Shown here: positions 22,066 to 32,798 of the stretch, piece by piece
Layout: every line of letters starts with the position of its first letter
Position numbering within the stretch: position 1 is the stretch's first letter
From: Macrobrachium rosenbergii
Taxonomy: Eukaryota; Arthropoda; Malacostraca; Decapoda; Palaemonidae
Length of the DNA stretch: 64,000 bases
Assembly: GCF_040412425.1 (NCBI RefSeq)
Contig: NC_089781.1
Coordinates: forward strand, 55,758,813-55,822,812
Reading direction: 5' to 3'
The notes under the pieces: model-generated
Databases searched by the model: none
The model's input: only the letters and a program-made list of their open reading frames with translations
Told to the model about the DNA's origin: nothing
Program-made: the position numbers and the translations under genes

Positions 22066-23278
22066 TTCTGAGTCCTTCAGAGTTTTCCCGGGCAGTGCTG
22101 AGTTGGTCAGCTAATATATACTGTCAGTATGCTGGCCTTTTTCTGTATTAATTAATTAAGTTATTTGTTATCTTAGTATTAAGCCATTTGGGCAGTGTTC
22201 CTTTAGGTCTTTGGTTTCCTCCTCAGCAGCCCTTTGCTTGTTTACCTGTTGTTATAGTTTTGTTTTTTCTTTTCAAGTAGGGTGGTCCAAGCTCCACCTT
22301 TTTGGGAGGTTTTGTTTATGATCCCATGATGCTGGGAGGCAATCTGTTTTCTGAGCCCTTTTGGAGAGGTTGTCACCATACTTGTCTGCCAATGGGAAGT
22401 CCTGTTGACATTCATTACCTGCTGGCCCCACTACAAGCTGAGGATTTTGCTCCACCAATATTTTAGTTGCAGTGGAATTACTGGCAGTGGAATTACTGGC
22501 ATTGCCTGCAGTTAGTTGTGATCACAGTGTATGACTTGTATGACCCTGGTGTGGGCTCTTTTATCCCTGCATACCCAGGTTTTTGTTCCAGACATGGAGT
22601 TTGATATATGTGATGCTGCAAGCCTTGCTTAACGTCTTGACGAGATCACAATATATATTGAACCCCTGATTCATATGGTGTACTTAGCCTGTATGTGTTA
22701 GGTTATTCTGTCTTTTTGACCTTCTCTTATTTTCTGGGCCCCCTTTGTAAATACAGATGTACTGCTTTCTTTATTTAGCAGTGTAAGTGTTTAAGTATTG
22801 TTTTGTAAAGGTAACTGTGCTTTTGGATATTTTTGTATTAAGAGGTTCAGGTATTGTTTCTGTCTGATGTAAATGTATTAAATATTAAGTGGTTTTTCTC
22901 AGCGTTTGTTCCCCCTGAATCGTCTTGCACACACTGTGGTCGTTGCACGATTCCACCCATTGTGGACTTTAATGTAAACATTGAAACCTTTATAAACAGT
23001 ACAGGTAGTCGTCGACTTACGACCTATGCGACTTACGACTGACCGACTTTACGGACAATATAATAATATATAATATTTAATTTTATATATTTTGCTAAAT
23101 TACGTCGGCTAAATGCGATACTTTCCGCTACGGCAGCGTGCTCATATCCGAGAGATGCTCAGCTTTCGGCAGCATTGTGTGTTTGTGTCGTTCGAAAATG
23201 GTAAAGATTCATATTTTTGTAATGTATTTTGTATTTCTATTTTTGCAAATAAATGTAATAACAAATTACCGTATTTGA

Positions 23279-24323
23279 TGGCTTATAATACGCATGTCTG
23301 CATAGGACGCCCCCAATTTCAGCAGGACACTGAGGGAAAAAAATAAGGTTTCTAGCCTATGCTCATATGATTTTGGTAAGTAAAAACTGTAGTATTAGGT
23401 TATCATATGCATATTGTTTCTTACCAACATCATCAACAAAACATTAATAAAAAAGTTATTTACCATATTTATATTTATCAAAATATGTATTATACAATCA
23501 GCCATTTACTACGATCGAATGTTTGTCTGCTGCTGAAAATACCTCATAGGTTTACCAATAGATCACACATTCATTTGTAAACATTGTTTCTTACCGCCAG
23601 AATCAACAAAAAACATTAATAAAGATGTTACCTACAGTAATATATGTTATATATATCCATTATACTGTATATTATAAAAGTATGCAATCAAGGGGTAAAT
23701 TCAATAAATAAAAATGTTTCTATGTAACGTGTTAGGTCTATTGAACAAAGCCATGTTATTATTCTTAAAAGAGAATGCTAGCACGAGTTCTCTATCAACT
23801 CAACGAAGCCTTGTTATTATGCCTAAAGAGAATGGTAGCAGGAATTGTCAACCACCAATTGATCGAAGCCATGTTGTTATGCGTAAAGAGAATGTTAGCA
23901 GGAATTGCTAACTACCAACTGAACAAGCCTTGTTATCCGTAAAGCTCTCGAGATAATCACCAATAGGTGGCAGCACACGTACTGTTTATATCTATAAATG
24001 TGGAATCTGTCCGCTGTAGTAATGATATCAACAGTTTAATGAAAATATCGATAATAACAATGTAGATATTGATTATAATACTAGCAGTAGTAATTATGTG
24101 ATGGTAAGTGTGATAATGATAAATAATTATAATAAACTTTGTTTTTAATAGGTTATTAGGATAACACCGAATTTTACACTAGGCTACAACATCTAGTGAC
24201 GTTTCATGTATAATTTCGCCAAAATTCTTAAATTTTGAGCCTACATTATGTACATAGGAAGCAGGGGGGATTTTTAGGCCATTTTTTTGTTAAAAAGTGC
24301 ATCTTATACGCCGTCAAATACGG
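23279..24323 (+). mobile_element. TIR element E nested in D
   Basis: Ends CCGTATTTGATGGC and GCCGTCAAATACGG are inverted repeats flanked by TA (23277-23278 and 24324-24325). Length 1045 bp. No transposase. Contains a ~62-bp tandem repeat (23735-23945). A similar terminal sequence occurs alone near 60300-60328. Confidence 0.85.
23735..23945 (+). repeat. ~62-bp tandem repeat in element E
   Basis: About 3.5 copies centred on AAGCCATGTTATTATG and AAAGAGAATGxTAGCA. The small ORF across it (23714-23911) is periodic and not considered a gene. Confidence 0.8.
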
Positions 24324-24751
24324 TATGTATTTAATTCAAACCTATAAATAAACAAAAGTAAATAATATCATCATACGTGTAGCCGATTGGCAATGCAAAT
24401 GGCGGCTAAGAAAATGTAAACAGACCAGACAGATGGTTTGAATGCCTACAATAAAAATGTTAAATACAGTAATAAAAGTAAGTATTAATCAAGGAGTTCA
24501 AGCATGATAAGATTTCATATGCTAAACGTAAAAATAGGTACTATACATGCACATTTTTGGATAATATAAAATGTATATGTAGGCTAGTCATACTTAGGAG
24601 ATATGATGGATAATATACGGTTACAGAATACATGTACATATGTGGTTGGTCGACTTACGAGAGATCGACTTCCGACCGCTCTGTCAGAACCTAATGCCGT
24701 AACAGAGTCGATGTACTGAGTGTGTGGTGGTCAAAGCAGGCCATTACATAT

Positions 24752-24769
24752 TGGCGACCAAGAAAGGAT
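24752..24769 (+). promoter_or_regulatory. Primer-binding-like site
   Basis: TGGCGACCAAGAAAGGAT begins three bases after the 5' LTR, starting with TGG as expected for pairing with a tRNA 3' CCA end. The priming tRNA was not identified. Confidence 0.65.
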
Positions 24770-24887
24770 ATTTCGATCCTTAGTATTCACTTGAGTGTGC
24801 ACAATTGATTCTTGGGGTTTTTTGTCAGATAGCATACTTTCACCTCCTCTAATTTTGTGTTGGGTAATTTTTTGTTGTGTGTGAATT

Positions 24888-26103
24888 TTGGGTCTAATTT
24901 TTGTCGTGTGGTTTTTGTGCGTATTGATTACGGCTACTTTAAATGTAACAGAGCTCCTTAGCGGAGGGGGGTGGCAAAATAGGCTTGCAGAGCTAAATAA
25001 GCAGGAATTAAAGGTGGGAGCTGAGTTTTTTGAAACTGAGCACCTGGTTTCTATAAGGGAGGGTTTGCTGTTGTTGGAGATGTATGAATATGTAAAAGTG
25101 TTGAAGGCAGAAGGTAAACCAGAGATGAGGCAGATAAAAGAGGTAATGTATGTACAAGTGTTTGATAGGCAAATAAGATTAAAGCAGATGGAAACTGATC
25201 TGCAAAGGATAAAAGCGGAGGAGAGAGAAAAAGAGAGACAGCATGAGATTGCTCTGCAAACCCCGAGAAATACAGGTACTGTACTTCTTCCCTTCTCAGA
25301 ATAGGTCGGTAGCTCCTGGTATCAATTTGGTGTAGGCTTTAAAATTTGTTCCTGATTTTCAGGAAAGTAACATGGCTGAATTTTTTGTGTCCTTTGAGAG
25401 GATAGCCACTAGGTTGGAGTGGCCCCAGGAGTATTGGACCACTCTTATTTAAAGTAAATTATTAGGTAGGGTACAAAGGTCTATGTCACATTAGACGAGA
25501 ATTTATCTTCCAACTACGATAGTGTGAAAGCTATTGTGTTAAAAGTGCTTGAACTTGTTCCCGAAGCTTATAGGCAATGCTTCAAGAATCTGCAGAAAAT
25601 TAGGGAACAGACTTTTGCAGAGTTTGCCAGGTGCAAAGAGCAATATGCTGGCGACTGGCTTAAGTCTAAGGAGGTGACCGATTTTTGACAGGTTGAAAGA
25701 GTTAATGTAGGTGGAGGGATTTAAGATGTGTGTTCCTCATAAGTTAAGGGTCCACCTCAAGGATAAGTTAAAGGTCCACCTCAAGGAGTTAAAACTTGAC
25801 ACTTTGCAGGAAGTAGCCATCACTAGCGACAAATATTGTTTACCTATTACGAATGTATTAGGGGAAGTATCCGGAAATGAGAAATCTGGTTGGGTGAGAG
25901 TAAGCAGGAGTAATAATCATAATTATAATAATAATGTTGGTAAGGTGCAAAGTAGTGTTAATTATAATAATAATTCTAGTATTTCTCCCAACAGCAGTAA
26001 ATTAAAGGCAATGCTGTACTTCTTTTGCAACATGAAGGGACACATCAAAAGTACTGTATGTGTTTTGCCTTTAAGAAGTCACAAAAGGCTAAGGGAATAT
26101 TAG
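24888..26103 (+). pseudogene. gmr1-like gag, frameshifted
   Basis: An N-terminal helical, charged segment (24888-25304: LKQMETDLQRIKAEEREKE, likely coiled coil) is followed by a capsid-like block in other frames (AEFFVSFERIATRLEWPQE at about 25375-25430; DRLKELM near 25690) and 25711-26103 (FKMCVPHKLRVHLKD, LDTLQEVAITSDKYCL). A partial zinc knuckle, FFCNMKGHIKSTVCV, lies near 26020-26060; one Cys of CCHC is missing. Internal stops at about 25449 and 25685 inactivate it. Confidence 0.75.
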
Positions 26104-26149
26104 TAATGTGTGTAGAAAAGAAAGAGAGTCAGTTTCAAAAAGAAATATT

Positions 26150-26578
26150 TGTCCTCCGGTAGTGACTCGTCAGGGAATTCAGGTGAGAAAAGGAGTGTGC
26201 GAATTTTGCATGACACGGGTGCCACGCAATCCCTGATTCTTCAGGGGCATTACCTAATAATTTTGTCAGCACAAATAAGGAATTTGTGTTGTTAAGTGGA
26301 TTTCCGGACACAATTAGGTCTTATCCTGTGGAGAGTGTTTATTTAATACAGTATGTCCTTTCTTTTCAGGGAATTTAAAATTGGCAATTGTTGAAAAATT
26401 TCCTGTTAAGGATGTAGATATTGTATTAGGGAATGATGTTGCCCTTGAGAATAAGACGTGCCCAATATTAATAAATCCTGACAATGAAATAGCTGTAGTC
26501 ACTCGTTCTGGGTCTAGAATTCTTGACGCTGCAGAATCAACAACTGATGTAGATTTCAGTCGTTTAGTGATAGTGTAG
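26150..26578 (+). pseudogene. Aspartic protease of the gmr1-like element
   Basis: Retroviral-type protease recognised from LHDTGATQSLIL at about 26204-26240, the catalytic DTGA, followed across a frameshift by FPVKDVDIVLGNDVALE (about 26399-26450), the usual G-(N/R)-D region before the flap end. It directly precedes integrase with no RT between, which establishes the unusual domain order. Confidence 0.72.
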
Positions 26579-26598
26579 TTGTAGGAGATATTAATATT

Positions 26599-27822
26599 TT
26601 GAAGGATAAACCTAACTGGACTGCTGTGGAACTTATTAAAGCTCAGAAAAAGAATTTTCAGGATTTTCCTATAGAATCAGGAGAAATATCTGATTTGACT
26701 GTCCCCAGACTTAAGATAATCAAGAATATTTTATATAGGGTAAGTAGACCTATGGATGCCAATAATGATGACTGTGAGGTTTTAAAAAAGATTATGGTTC
26801 CTTTTGTTTACATGGATGAGCTAATGATTTTAGCCCATGAGAATGGTTTGACTGGTCATTTTGGCATTCATAAGACTGCCAGTAAGTTGCTTTTGGATTA
26901 TTATTGGCCAAAATTAAAAGCAGCTGTGAAGACATTTGTAAATAGTCGTGATGTCCATCAGAAGGTCGGAAAGCAAAACCAGCCAGTAGGGATCTAAGTA
27001 ATAGAGGTTGGACAGCAAGGCTTAAGAATGGAAGCAGAAACAGAGCGTACCTAAAGCACCTTTATATCCTATTCTTGTTGTCTCTGAACCTTTTAAGGAG
27101 GTCATTATTGATGTTGTTGGCCCTTACCGAAGAATCGTAGTGGGAATGAATATATCCTAACTATAATGGATAAGATGTCTCAATATCCTGAGACAATACC
27201 ACTACGAACTATAAAAAGTGTTAAAACTGTTGAAGTATTAATTGGCTTTTTCACCAGGTTTGGGATGCCTAAAATAATTCATTCAGATTGTGGTTCTAAT
27301 TTTGTCAGTAGGTATTTCAGAGGTAAAAGGGCAGCGCTAAATATTAAACATGCAACTTCTCTGTATCATCCGGAAAGTCACAGAGCTCTAGAAAGATTTT
27401 ATCAAACCCTCAAATCTATGATATAGAAGTATTGTTTGGTTAATGGATCTGAATGGGAGAAGGAATTACCTTATTTGTTGTTTGCTTTTCGTTCTGTCCT
27501 AAGTCAGTGTTCAGGTTTTTCGCCTTCTAGTCTTGTGTTTGGTCAGTGTGTTCGTGGACCTCTTGATGTGGTTAGTCTCTCCTGGGAAGGAGGTGTCCCT
27601 GAGATTAATTTATTATATTATGTGTCTAATTTAAGTGACAAGTTGACCAAGGCATGGAAATCTGCAGGTGAAAATTTATTGTATAGCCAAAAAAGAATTA
27701 AGTACTTTTTTGACAGAAGGTCTAAAGCACATGACTCTGCAGTAGTTGATAAAGTATTGATTTTATTACCCATTCCAGAAAATCCATTAAAAACTTCTTT
27801 TCAGGACTGTGGAAAATTTTGA
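26599..27822 (+). pseudogene. Integrase of the gmr1-like element, located before RT
   Basis: Zinc-binding head HENGLTGHFGIHKTASKL with YYWPKLKAAV (about 26840-26930); the following CxxC pair is degraded to SRDVHQ. Catalytic core: IIDVVGP (about 27105-27122, first Asp), IHSDCGSNFVS (about 27280-27310, second Asp), YHPESHRALERFYQTLK (about 27364-27415, Glu). C-terminal part: ELPYLLFAFRSVL and FSPSSLVFGQCVRGPL (about 27515-27565), then a GPY-like region. Stops near 26998 and 27424 break the frame. All three catalytic acids remain readable. Confidence 0.85.
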
Positions 27823-27939
27823 AAAAGGTTACTGAGGTTAATAATTTAGTAGAGACAACTGAGAGAAGGAAACCATTTCAGCTCTGTCATATACAGTAAA
27901 CATGCTGAAGGCATATAGGTATGTGAGAAAGTTATTCTC

Positions 27940-29460
27940 GTGACAACCATTGGGGATGCTGTAAGTTTTGATAATGATAGTTTTTTTTTTTCAGAGGGTA
28001 AAAATGTTGATGATAATTGTTTTGATGGAACTGAATGGCTTTCCATCAATAAGGGTTCTTTGAAAAATTTTGCTAATATGACTTATTATTTATGTAGTGT
28101 AAAACAAAGGTCATTGAAGAAATTGGTATTTAATTATAATGAATTGTTTTCAGATGTTCCGGGACAGACATATGTCCTTGAACATGACAATGACGTAAGT
28201 AATGCCACACACGTGAAACAATCTCCTTACAGGGTGAATCCTTTTAAAAATAAGGTTGTATCGAAAAGAGGTTAATTATATATTGAAACACAGTCTGACT
28301 GAACCCACCGAAAGTTCCTGGTCATCGCCTGTTGTATTGGTCAAGAAAACTGACAGGGATTTCAGGTTTTATGTTTTTATTATAGAAAAGTGAATGAAGT
28401 CACCAAACCTGATTATACCCTTTACCTTGAATAAAGACTGTATAGACAGGATGGGCGAGTTGAAGTATATCAGCAAATTCGACTTGTTGAAAGGTTATTG
28501 GCAAATTCCTCTGCCAAAATGGGTGAGGGCCTTGTCAGCTTTTGCAATGCAACAAGGATTATTTCAGTGTAAAGTTATGCCTTTCGGTATGAAAAATGCT
28601 GCTGCTACTTTTCAAAGATTAATGAATACTTTACTGCATTAATTTAGAGGGCTTTGTTGTCTATATTCATGACACTGTAATTTAAAGTGATGGCTGGGAC
28701 ACCCATCTAAAACATATCCAAGCACTGTCTGAGGTTTTGAAAAAAGCTGGTTTAGTAATTAATTTAAAGAAGAGTGAGTTTGCTAAAGCAAAGGTGGTAT
28801 ATTTGGGTCATGAAGTCAGTTGTGATAAGGTTGTTCCAAAGCAGGCAAATGTGGAGTCCATTAAGAATATTGAAATTCCAAAGTGTCAGAGGGATGCCAG
28901 AAAATTCCTTAGTTTGGTAGGGTATTATTGCAGGTTTGATAAGAATTTTTCTGATACTGGTGAACCTCTGACTAATTCATTGCATAATAATGTATTGTTT
29001 AATTGGACTAATCAAATGCAAAACAGCTTTGAACAATTAAAACATGTACTGATCAACATTCCTATTCTGAAAGCCCCCAATTTTGACATTCTGTTCTTGC
29101 TTGCTACTGATGCAAGCAAAGTTGGTGTTGGAGCTGTGTTGCTTCAGAAAGACGAACAGGGAGTAACCCATCCTGTTGCGTTCTTCTATAAGAAATTGTC
29201 CCCACCCAACATAGGTATTTCACAGTAGAGAAAGAAACATAAGCGTTAGTTTTAGTTGTTAACCATTTTCAAGTGTTTCTTCCACAGGTTCTATCAGAAT
29301 ATTAACAGACCACAATCTGTTAGTATTTCTTAATAGGTTTAGAAATAAAAACCAACGATTAATGCGTTGGAGTCTTTTGCTACAGGAATGGAATCTGGAA
29401 TTTGCCAATACTCCAGGTAAAGATAATATTGTTGCTGATGTATTATCATGCATTTTTGAA
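27940..29460 (+). pseudogene. RT and RNase H of the gmr1-like element
   Basis: RT start YNELFSDVPGQT (about 28135) and SPYRVNPFKNKVV, SSWSSPVVLVKKTD (about 28315-28350), ISKFDLLKGYWQIPL (about 28468-28510) and CKVMPFGMKNAAATFQRLM (about 28570-28625). The active-site box reads VYIHDT (about 28660) instead of YIDD, so the first catalytic Asp is His. Then VYLGHEVS, FLSLVGYYCRF (about 28905) and RNase H LLATDASKVGVGAVLLQKDE (about 29098-29155), and the terminal NIVADVLS (about 29425). Multiple stops. Catalytically dead. Confidence 0.85.
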
Positions 29461-29652
29461 TAAAGTTAAGTGGTTTGGAAATAATTATAGGGGTCTATGC
29501 AGGTGATCAAGTAATCTCTGTATTGTTCTAATTACGGCATGTGTGCTGATGGAGTAAGTTTTCGTATGGGTAAGTGAGATGAAGGTATATTTAATGTGTA
29601 ATAACTTATTTGTATTTTCTGTCACTCTTTTGCTTGTGGCAATGTAATGATG
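29461..29652 (+). other. gmr1-like 3' non-coding segment, part 1
   Basis: AT-rich; continues at 38916-38984 and 51909-52597 when Tigger and B' are removed. No ORF seen. Confidence 0.6.
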
Positions 29653-30159
29653 TACAGTAAACCCCCCGTATTTGCGTTCTCAAGGTTCGTGGACTCACCC
29701 ACTCGCGGGTTTTTCTATGGAACCTATCTAAAAATTTTCGTGGGAAACTCATGCATTTATGGGCTTTTCCACGGAACATATCTATAAAAATATTCAGCTG
29801 GAAAACTCCATATTCAAGGATGCAGATTTTTTTCTCCATTTCAGATAGCAATAGTATTCTGTATTTTCATATTTATTGTATAATAACATTAAATAATCAT
29901 GTAAATCAATAATAATACTGTACTACAGTACTGTATATATAATAGTAATAAAAATTAAATAATAATATTATGTAATACTACACTGGGTACCTTAATAATA
30001 ATAAATAATACAGTAAAGTTAAATCATAGAGGTAGTAACTGGTGATGAATGTTGATTTCAGTAAGCTGTAGATGATGATGATGATGATGAATTAGTTGTG
30101 CAGTATGATGAATGATGGGAGGCGCTGTCATGTTAAGGTATTTGAACATGGCAATGAAG

Positions 30160-30390
30160 GTGGTACAGTAGGGCTGCATGGGTATTTTACCTTGTTCATG
30201 CTCAATGCGGGCGACCGCAATTAATGTCATGCAGTAATGGGCTGCTACTTCTCTGCGACTTTTGCCCTCTCTTAACAAAACAATCATGTCTGCAGTACTT
30301 TCTTCTCATCAGTCATTACAGTAATTGTGGGCTATTGGCCAGAGGCCTTAGAAGAAGCAGAGCATTCAGAGGACATCTTAATGCAAGATT
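30160..30390 (-). pseudogene. Helix-turn-helix-like fragment, minus strand, in Tigger left arm
   Basis: The minus-strand frame reads IVLLREGKSRREVAAHYC then LIAVARIEHEQ (about 30185-30287), resembling the psq/CENP-B type DNA-binding head of a transposase. It is opposite in direction to this Tigger's own transposase and separate from it, so it may be a relic of another element or part of an ancestral insertion. The continuation is an HHHHHH run from a trinucleotide repeat and is not protein-like. Weak call. Confidence 0.3.
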
Positions 30391-30835
30391 TCAAAAAATA
30401 TTTTTAGGCCATAGTACTGTACCCGCAAAACACACAAACGTGACATAGCAATAAAACGGGTTATATTGGGTCATTTGCCGATAATTTCCCGCTACGGTAT
30501 ACGCATGGTACTACTGGTTGCGCGTATATATACTAACACTGATCTTCTGCGCATATAGTACGTACATTTTATAAAATGCTTTGTTGTCAGATGATTTTTA
30601 AATATTACATACAAAAAGTGTTTTAGGATGATACACAGTACAGTACAGTACTACGGGTAGTAAGTAGAGCATATCTAAAATACGTAAGACAACAGGAATA
30701 CTGCAGGGTACGTATGTTTACATCTGCAGTACATAGCATTTTCAAGTACGTAAAGTATATATTAATGACTACTGTAAGTACATTTTGTAAGTCAAAAATG
30801 ATTTACTAATCTTCAAATATTACAGTACTGTAATA

Positions 30836-32413
30836 CAGTAATACTTCGATCTTACACATCTTACAAAGGCTTTTCACTGGAACCTAACTAATGGGACATA
30901 CGCGATTTTTTCACACACAAATTCTCGAGAAACTTCTCACTGCTTTTATGTGTAAAATCTGTATGAAAAATGCATTTCATTCTTTTTGTGTAAAATCTGT
31001 ATGGAAAATGCATTTCATGCTTTTATGTATAAAATCTGTATGAGAAATGCATTTCATTCTTTTATGTGTAAAATCTGTATGAAAAATGCATTTCATGTTT
31101 TCATGTGTAAAATCTCTATGAAAAATGCATTTCATGCTTTCATGTGTAAAATCTGTATCGAAGATGTATTATTTTTATTTTTGTACATGCATAAATATGA
31201 TGCAAAGATAATTTCAGCACATTCACTTAGTGTACTTTTACAAGATGTGATACCCATTTGCAAAGTTACTGCACTTTTCAAAGATGATACCCCTGCAGAA
31301 AATGCTTGTTTAATGTTTGAAGTATATTTATAAGTTTTCATGCTTTTAACTGTAAAATCAATATGGAAAATTTATATTTATATTTCTGTACATAAATATC
31401 ATACAAGTATTATGTCCATTTGCAAAGTCTTTGTCACAAGGACTTTACATGACCTTGAGATGAGGTTGTTCAGTCGCGCTCATTTGATAAAATGAATTCG
31501 TTAATGTAATATCAGAGATGTAACTAAGAGTTGTATAAGTGTCATTCTTTTAAAATTACTCTGTTCACCTCGGAGAAAAGTGCTGGTGCAATCACCAGCA
31601 CACCTGTACGAGTATGTGCATGTAATTACAGCACGTTCAGTTGGTGTACTTTTACAAGATGTGATACCCTTAGTTACTGCATTTTTCAAAGATGATACCC
31701 CTGTACAAAGTGTGTTTAATTTTTAAGTTTTCGTGTTTTTAGGTGTAAAATCAGAATGGAAAATTTGTATTTATATATTTGCGCATAAATACGATAAAAA
31801 AGCAGTACAGTTACTTTATTACAGTATCTCTCTCTCTCTCTCTCATTCATAGTTAGCACTCAAACATACTTTTACAACTTATTATTTCTCTGTACGTCAT
31901 TACCTGTACAGTATATAATTTTAAATTGACTGAATTTTACCTGCACTGCACTACCTTCTACGAATATTATGTACATGTTTTCGATATTTTATGGAATTAT
32001 AATTTTGTTATGACTGACACATGACGTCTTGCCTAGTGACGCAAAGAAAACGGCTTTCACTCTAAGTGACAAAGAAAACGGCATCCCATGAATTAGGGGT
32101 AACATTAGTATACGTACGCACCTACTGTAAATGCGCTATTTTGAAACTGTGCAGTACTCAATTTTTATGTCAACCATCTACTGTATTCCTTTTTAAGGGT
32201 AATAAGCTAAATTTTAAATAAAATTACACTAACTTTAGTTCATTTAAAAGTTAGCTTAATACTTTGGGAGCATGATTTGGGTCATATTTAGTACTTAAAC
32301 TCTGGAAATAAACATTTATTAGCATTTTTAAAGACCATGCCAAACTTACGTGAATATTCACCTTGCACGAGGGGCTCCGGAACCTAACCTCGCGTAATTC
32401 CGAGGTGTGACTG
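30836..32413 (+). mobile_element. TIR element B (first copy)
   Basis: Ends CAGTAATACTTCGATCTTAC and, reversed, CAGTCACACCTCGGAATTAC are inverted repeats; both sides carry TA (30834-30835, 32414-32415). 1578 bp, no transposase. Similar ends and internal blocks (GGAACCTAACTAATGG; GAGCATGATTTGGGTC) recur in B' at 38987-51906. This copy provides the empty-site sequence for S2 (AAAGTTAGCTTAAT, about 32246) and DIRS-d (GGGTCATATTTAG, about 32280). Confidence 0.85.
30945..31165 (+). repeat. 42-bp minisatellite in element B
   Basis: Five copies of a unit around ATGTGTAAAATCTGTATG and AAAAATGCATTTCATG. As 42 is a multiple of three it yields a periodic ORF (unit MCKICMKNAFHAFM) starting at 30986, which is not thought to be a gene. 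Confidence 0.88.
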
Positions 32414-32798
32414 TATATTAACGTAAACACAGCAAAATTTCAATAATATATATTTGTTTTTCTTAAAAGTGCTTCACCCAAGCAACCTCTCTGCAAATAC
32501 AAAGAAATCGCGATGCTGGACACTGTGTACCCAGGATCAGTGACACTCGACACATGGCTGACATCTGCAAAGTAGCCAATCCAGAAGCACCATTCATTTT
32601 CCTTGGCGCTCATTGGCTGTTCACTTGGCGCTGATTGGCTGAACATTCACAACCAACTCACGAACATGGAATTCTGGGAGACCGCTCCACGGCATCCTTT
32701 TCAGATTGTGCATATAGATCGCAGCATCTCACCGTGAACCCGTGCGTCTGTCCATTTTGATTTTTTATCTTTGTGCATCAGCTGTATTCGGCCCTAAA

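Larger units (their letters stand above)
23002..24713 (+). mobile_element. TIR element D inside the 5' LTR
   Basis: Begins CAGGTAGTCGTCGACTTACG and ends near CGTAACAGAGTCGATG with TA on each side (23000-23001, 24714-24715). GTCGACTTACG motifs recur in opposite orientation near the right end (about 24647-24660). Boundaries are fixed by comparison with the uninterrupted 3' LTR. Without E it is ~665 bp and non-coding: a MITE, probably mariner/Tigger-mobilised. Confidence 0.82.
22122..24748 (+). repeat. 5' LTR of the gmr1-like element, interrupted by element D
   Basis: About 0.9 kb of LTR (22122-23001 and 24714-24748) starting TGTCAGTATG and ending CATTACA. It aligns along its length with 52598-53427, with differences scattered and a few indels, so the insertion is old. 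Element D sits at a CAGTACTG site that is uninterrupted in the 3' LTR. Confidence 0.85.

Noticed and set aside
22122..24748. Treating the 5' LTR and the 52.6-kb repeat as two unrelated solo LTRs
   Set aside because: PBS-like site, ordered coding domains, a purine tract and TA-bounded insertions connect them into one element; a solo-LTR origin for the right copy cannot be fully excluded because flanking duplications do not match.
26599..29460. Explaining integrase-before-RT as two overlapping gypsy copies
   Set aside because: Protease runs straight into the integrase head without RT remnants, no LTR lies between integrase and RT, and spacing fits one element.
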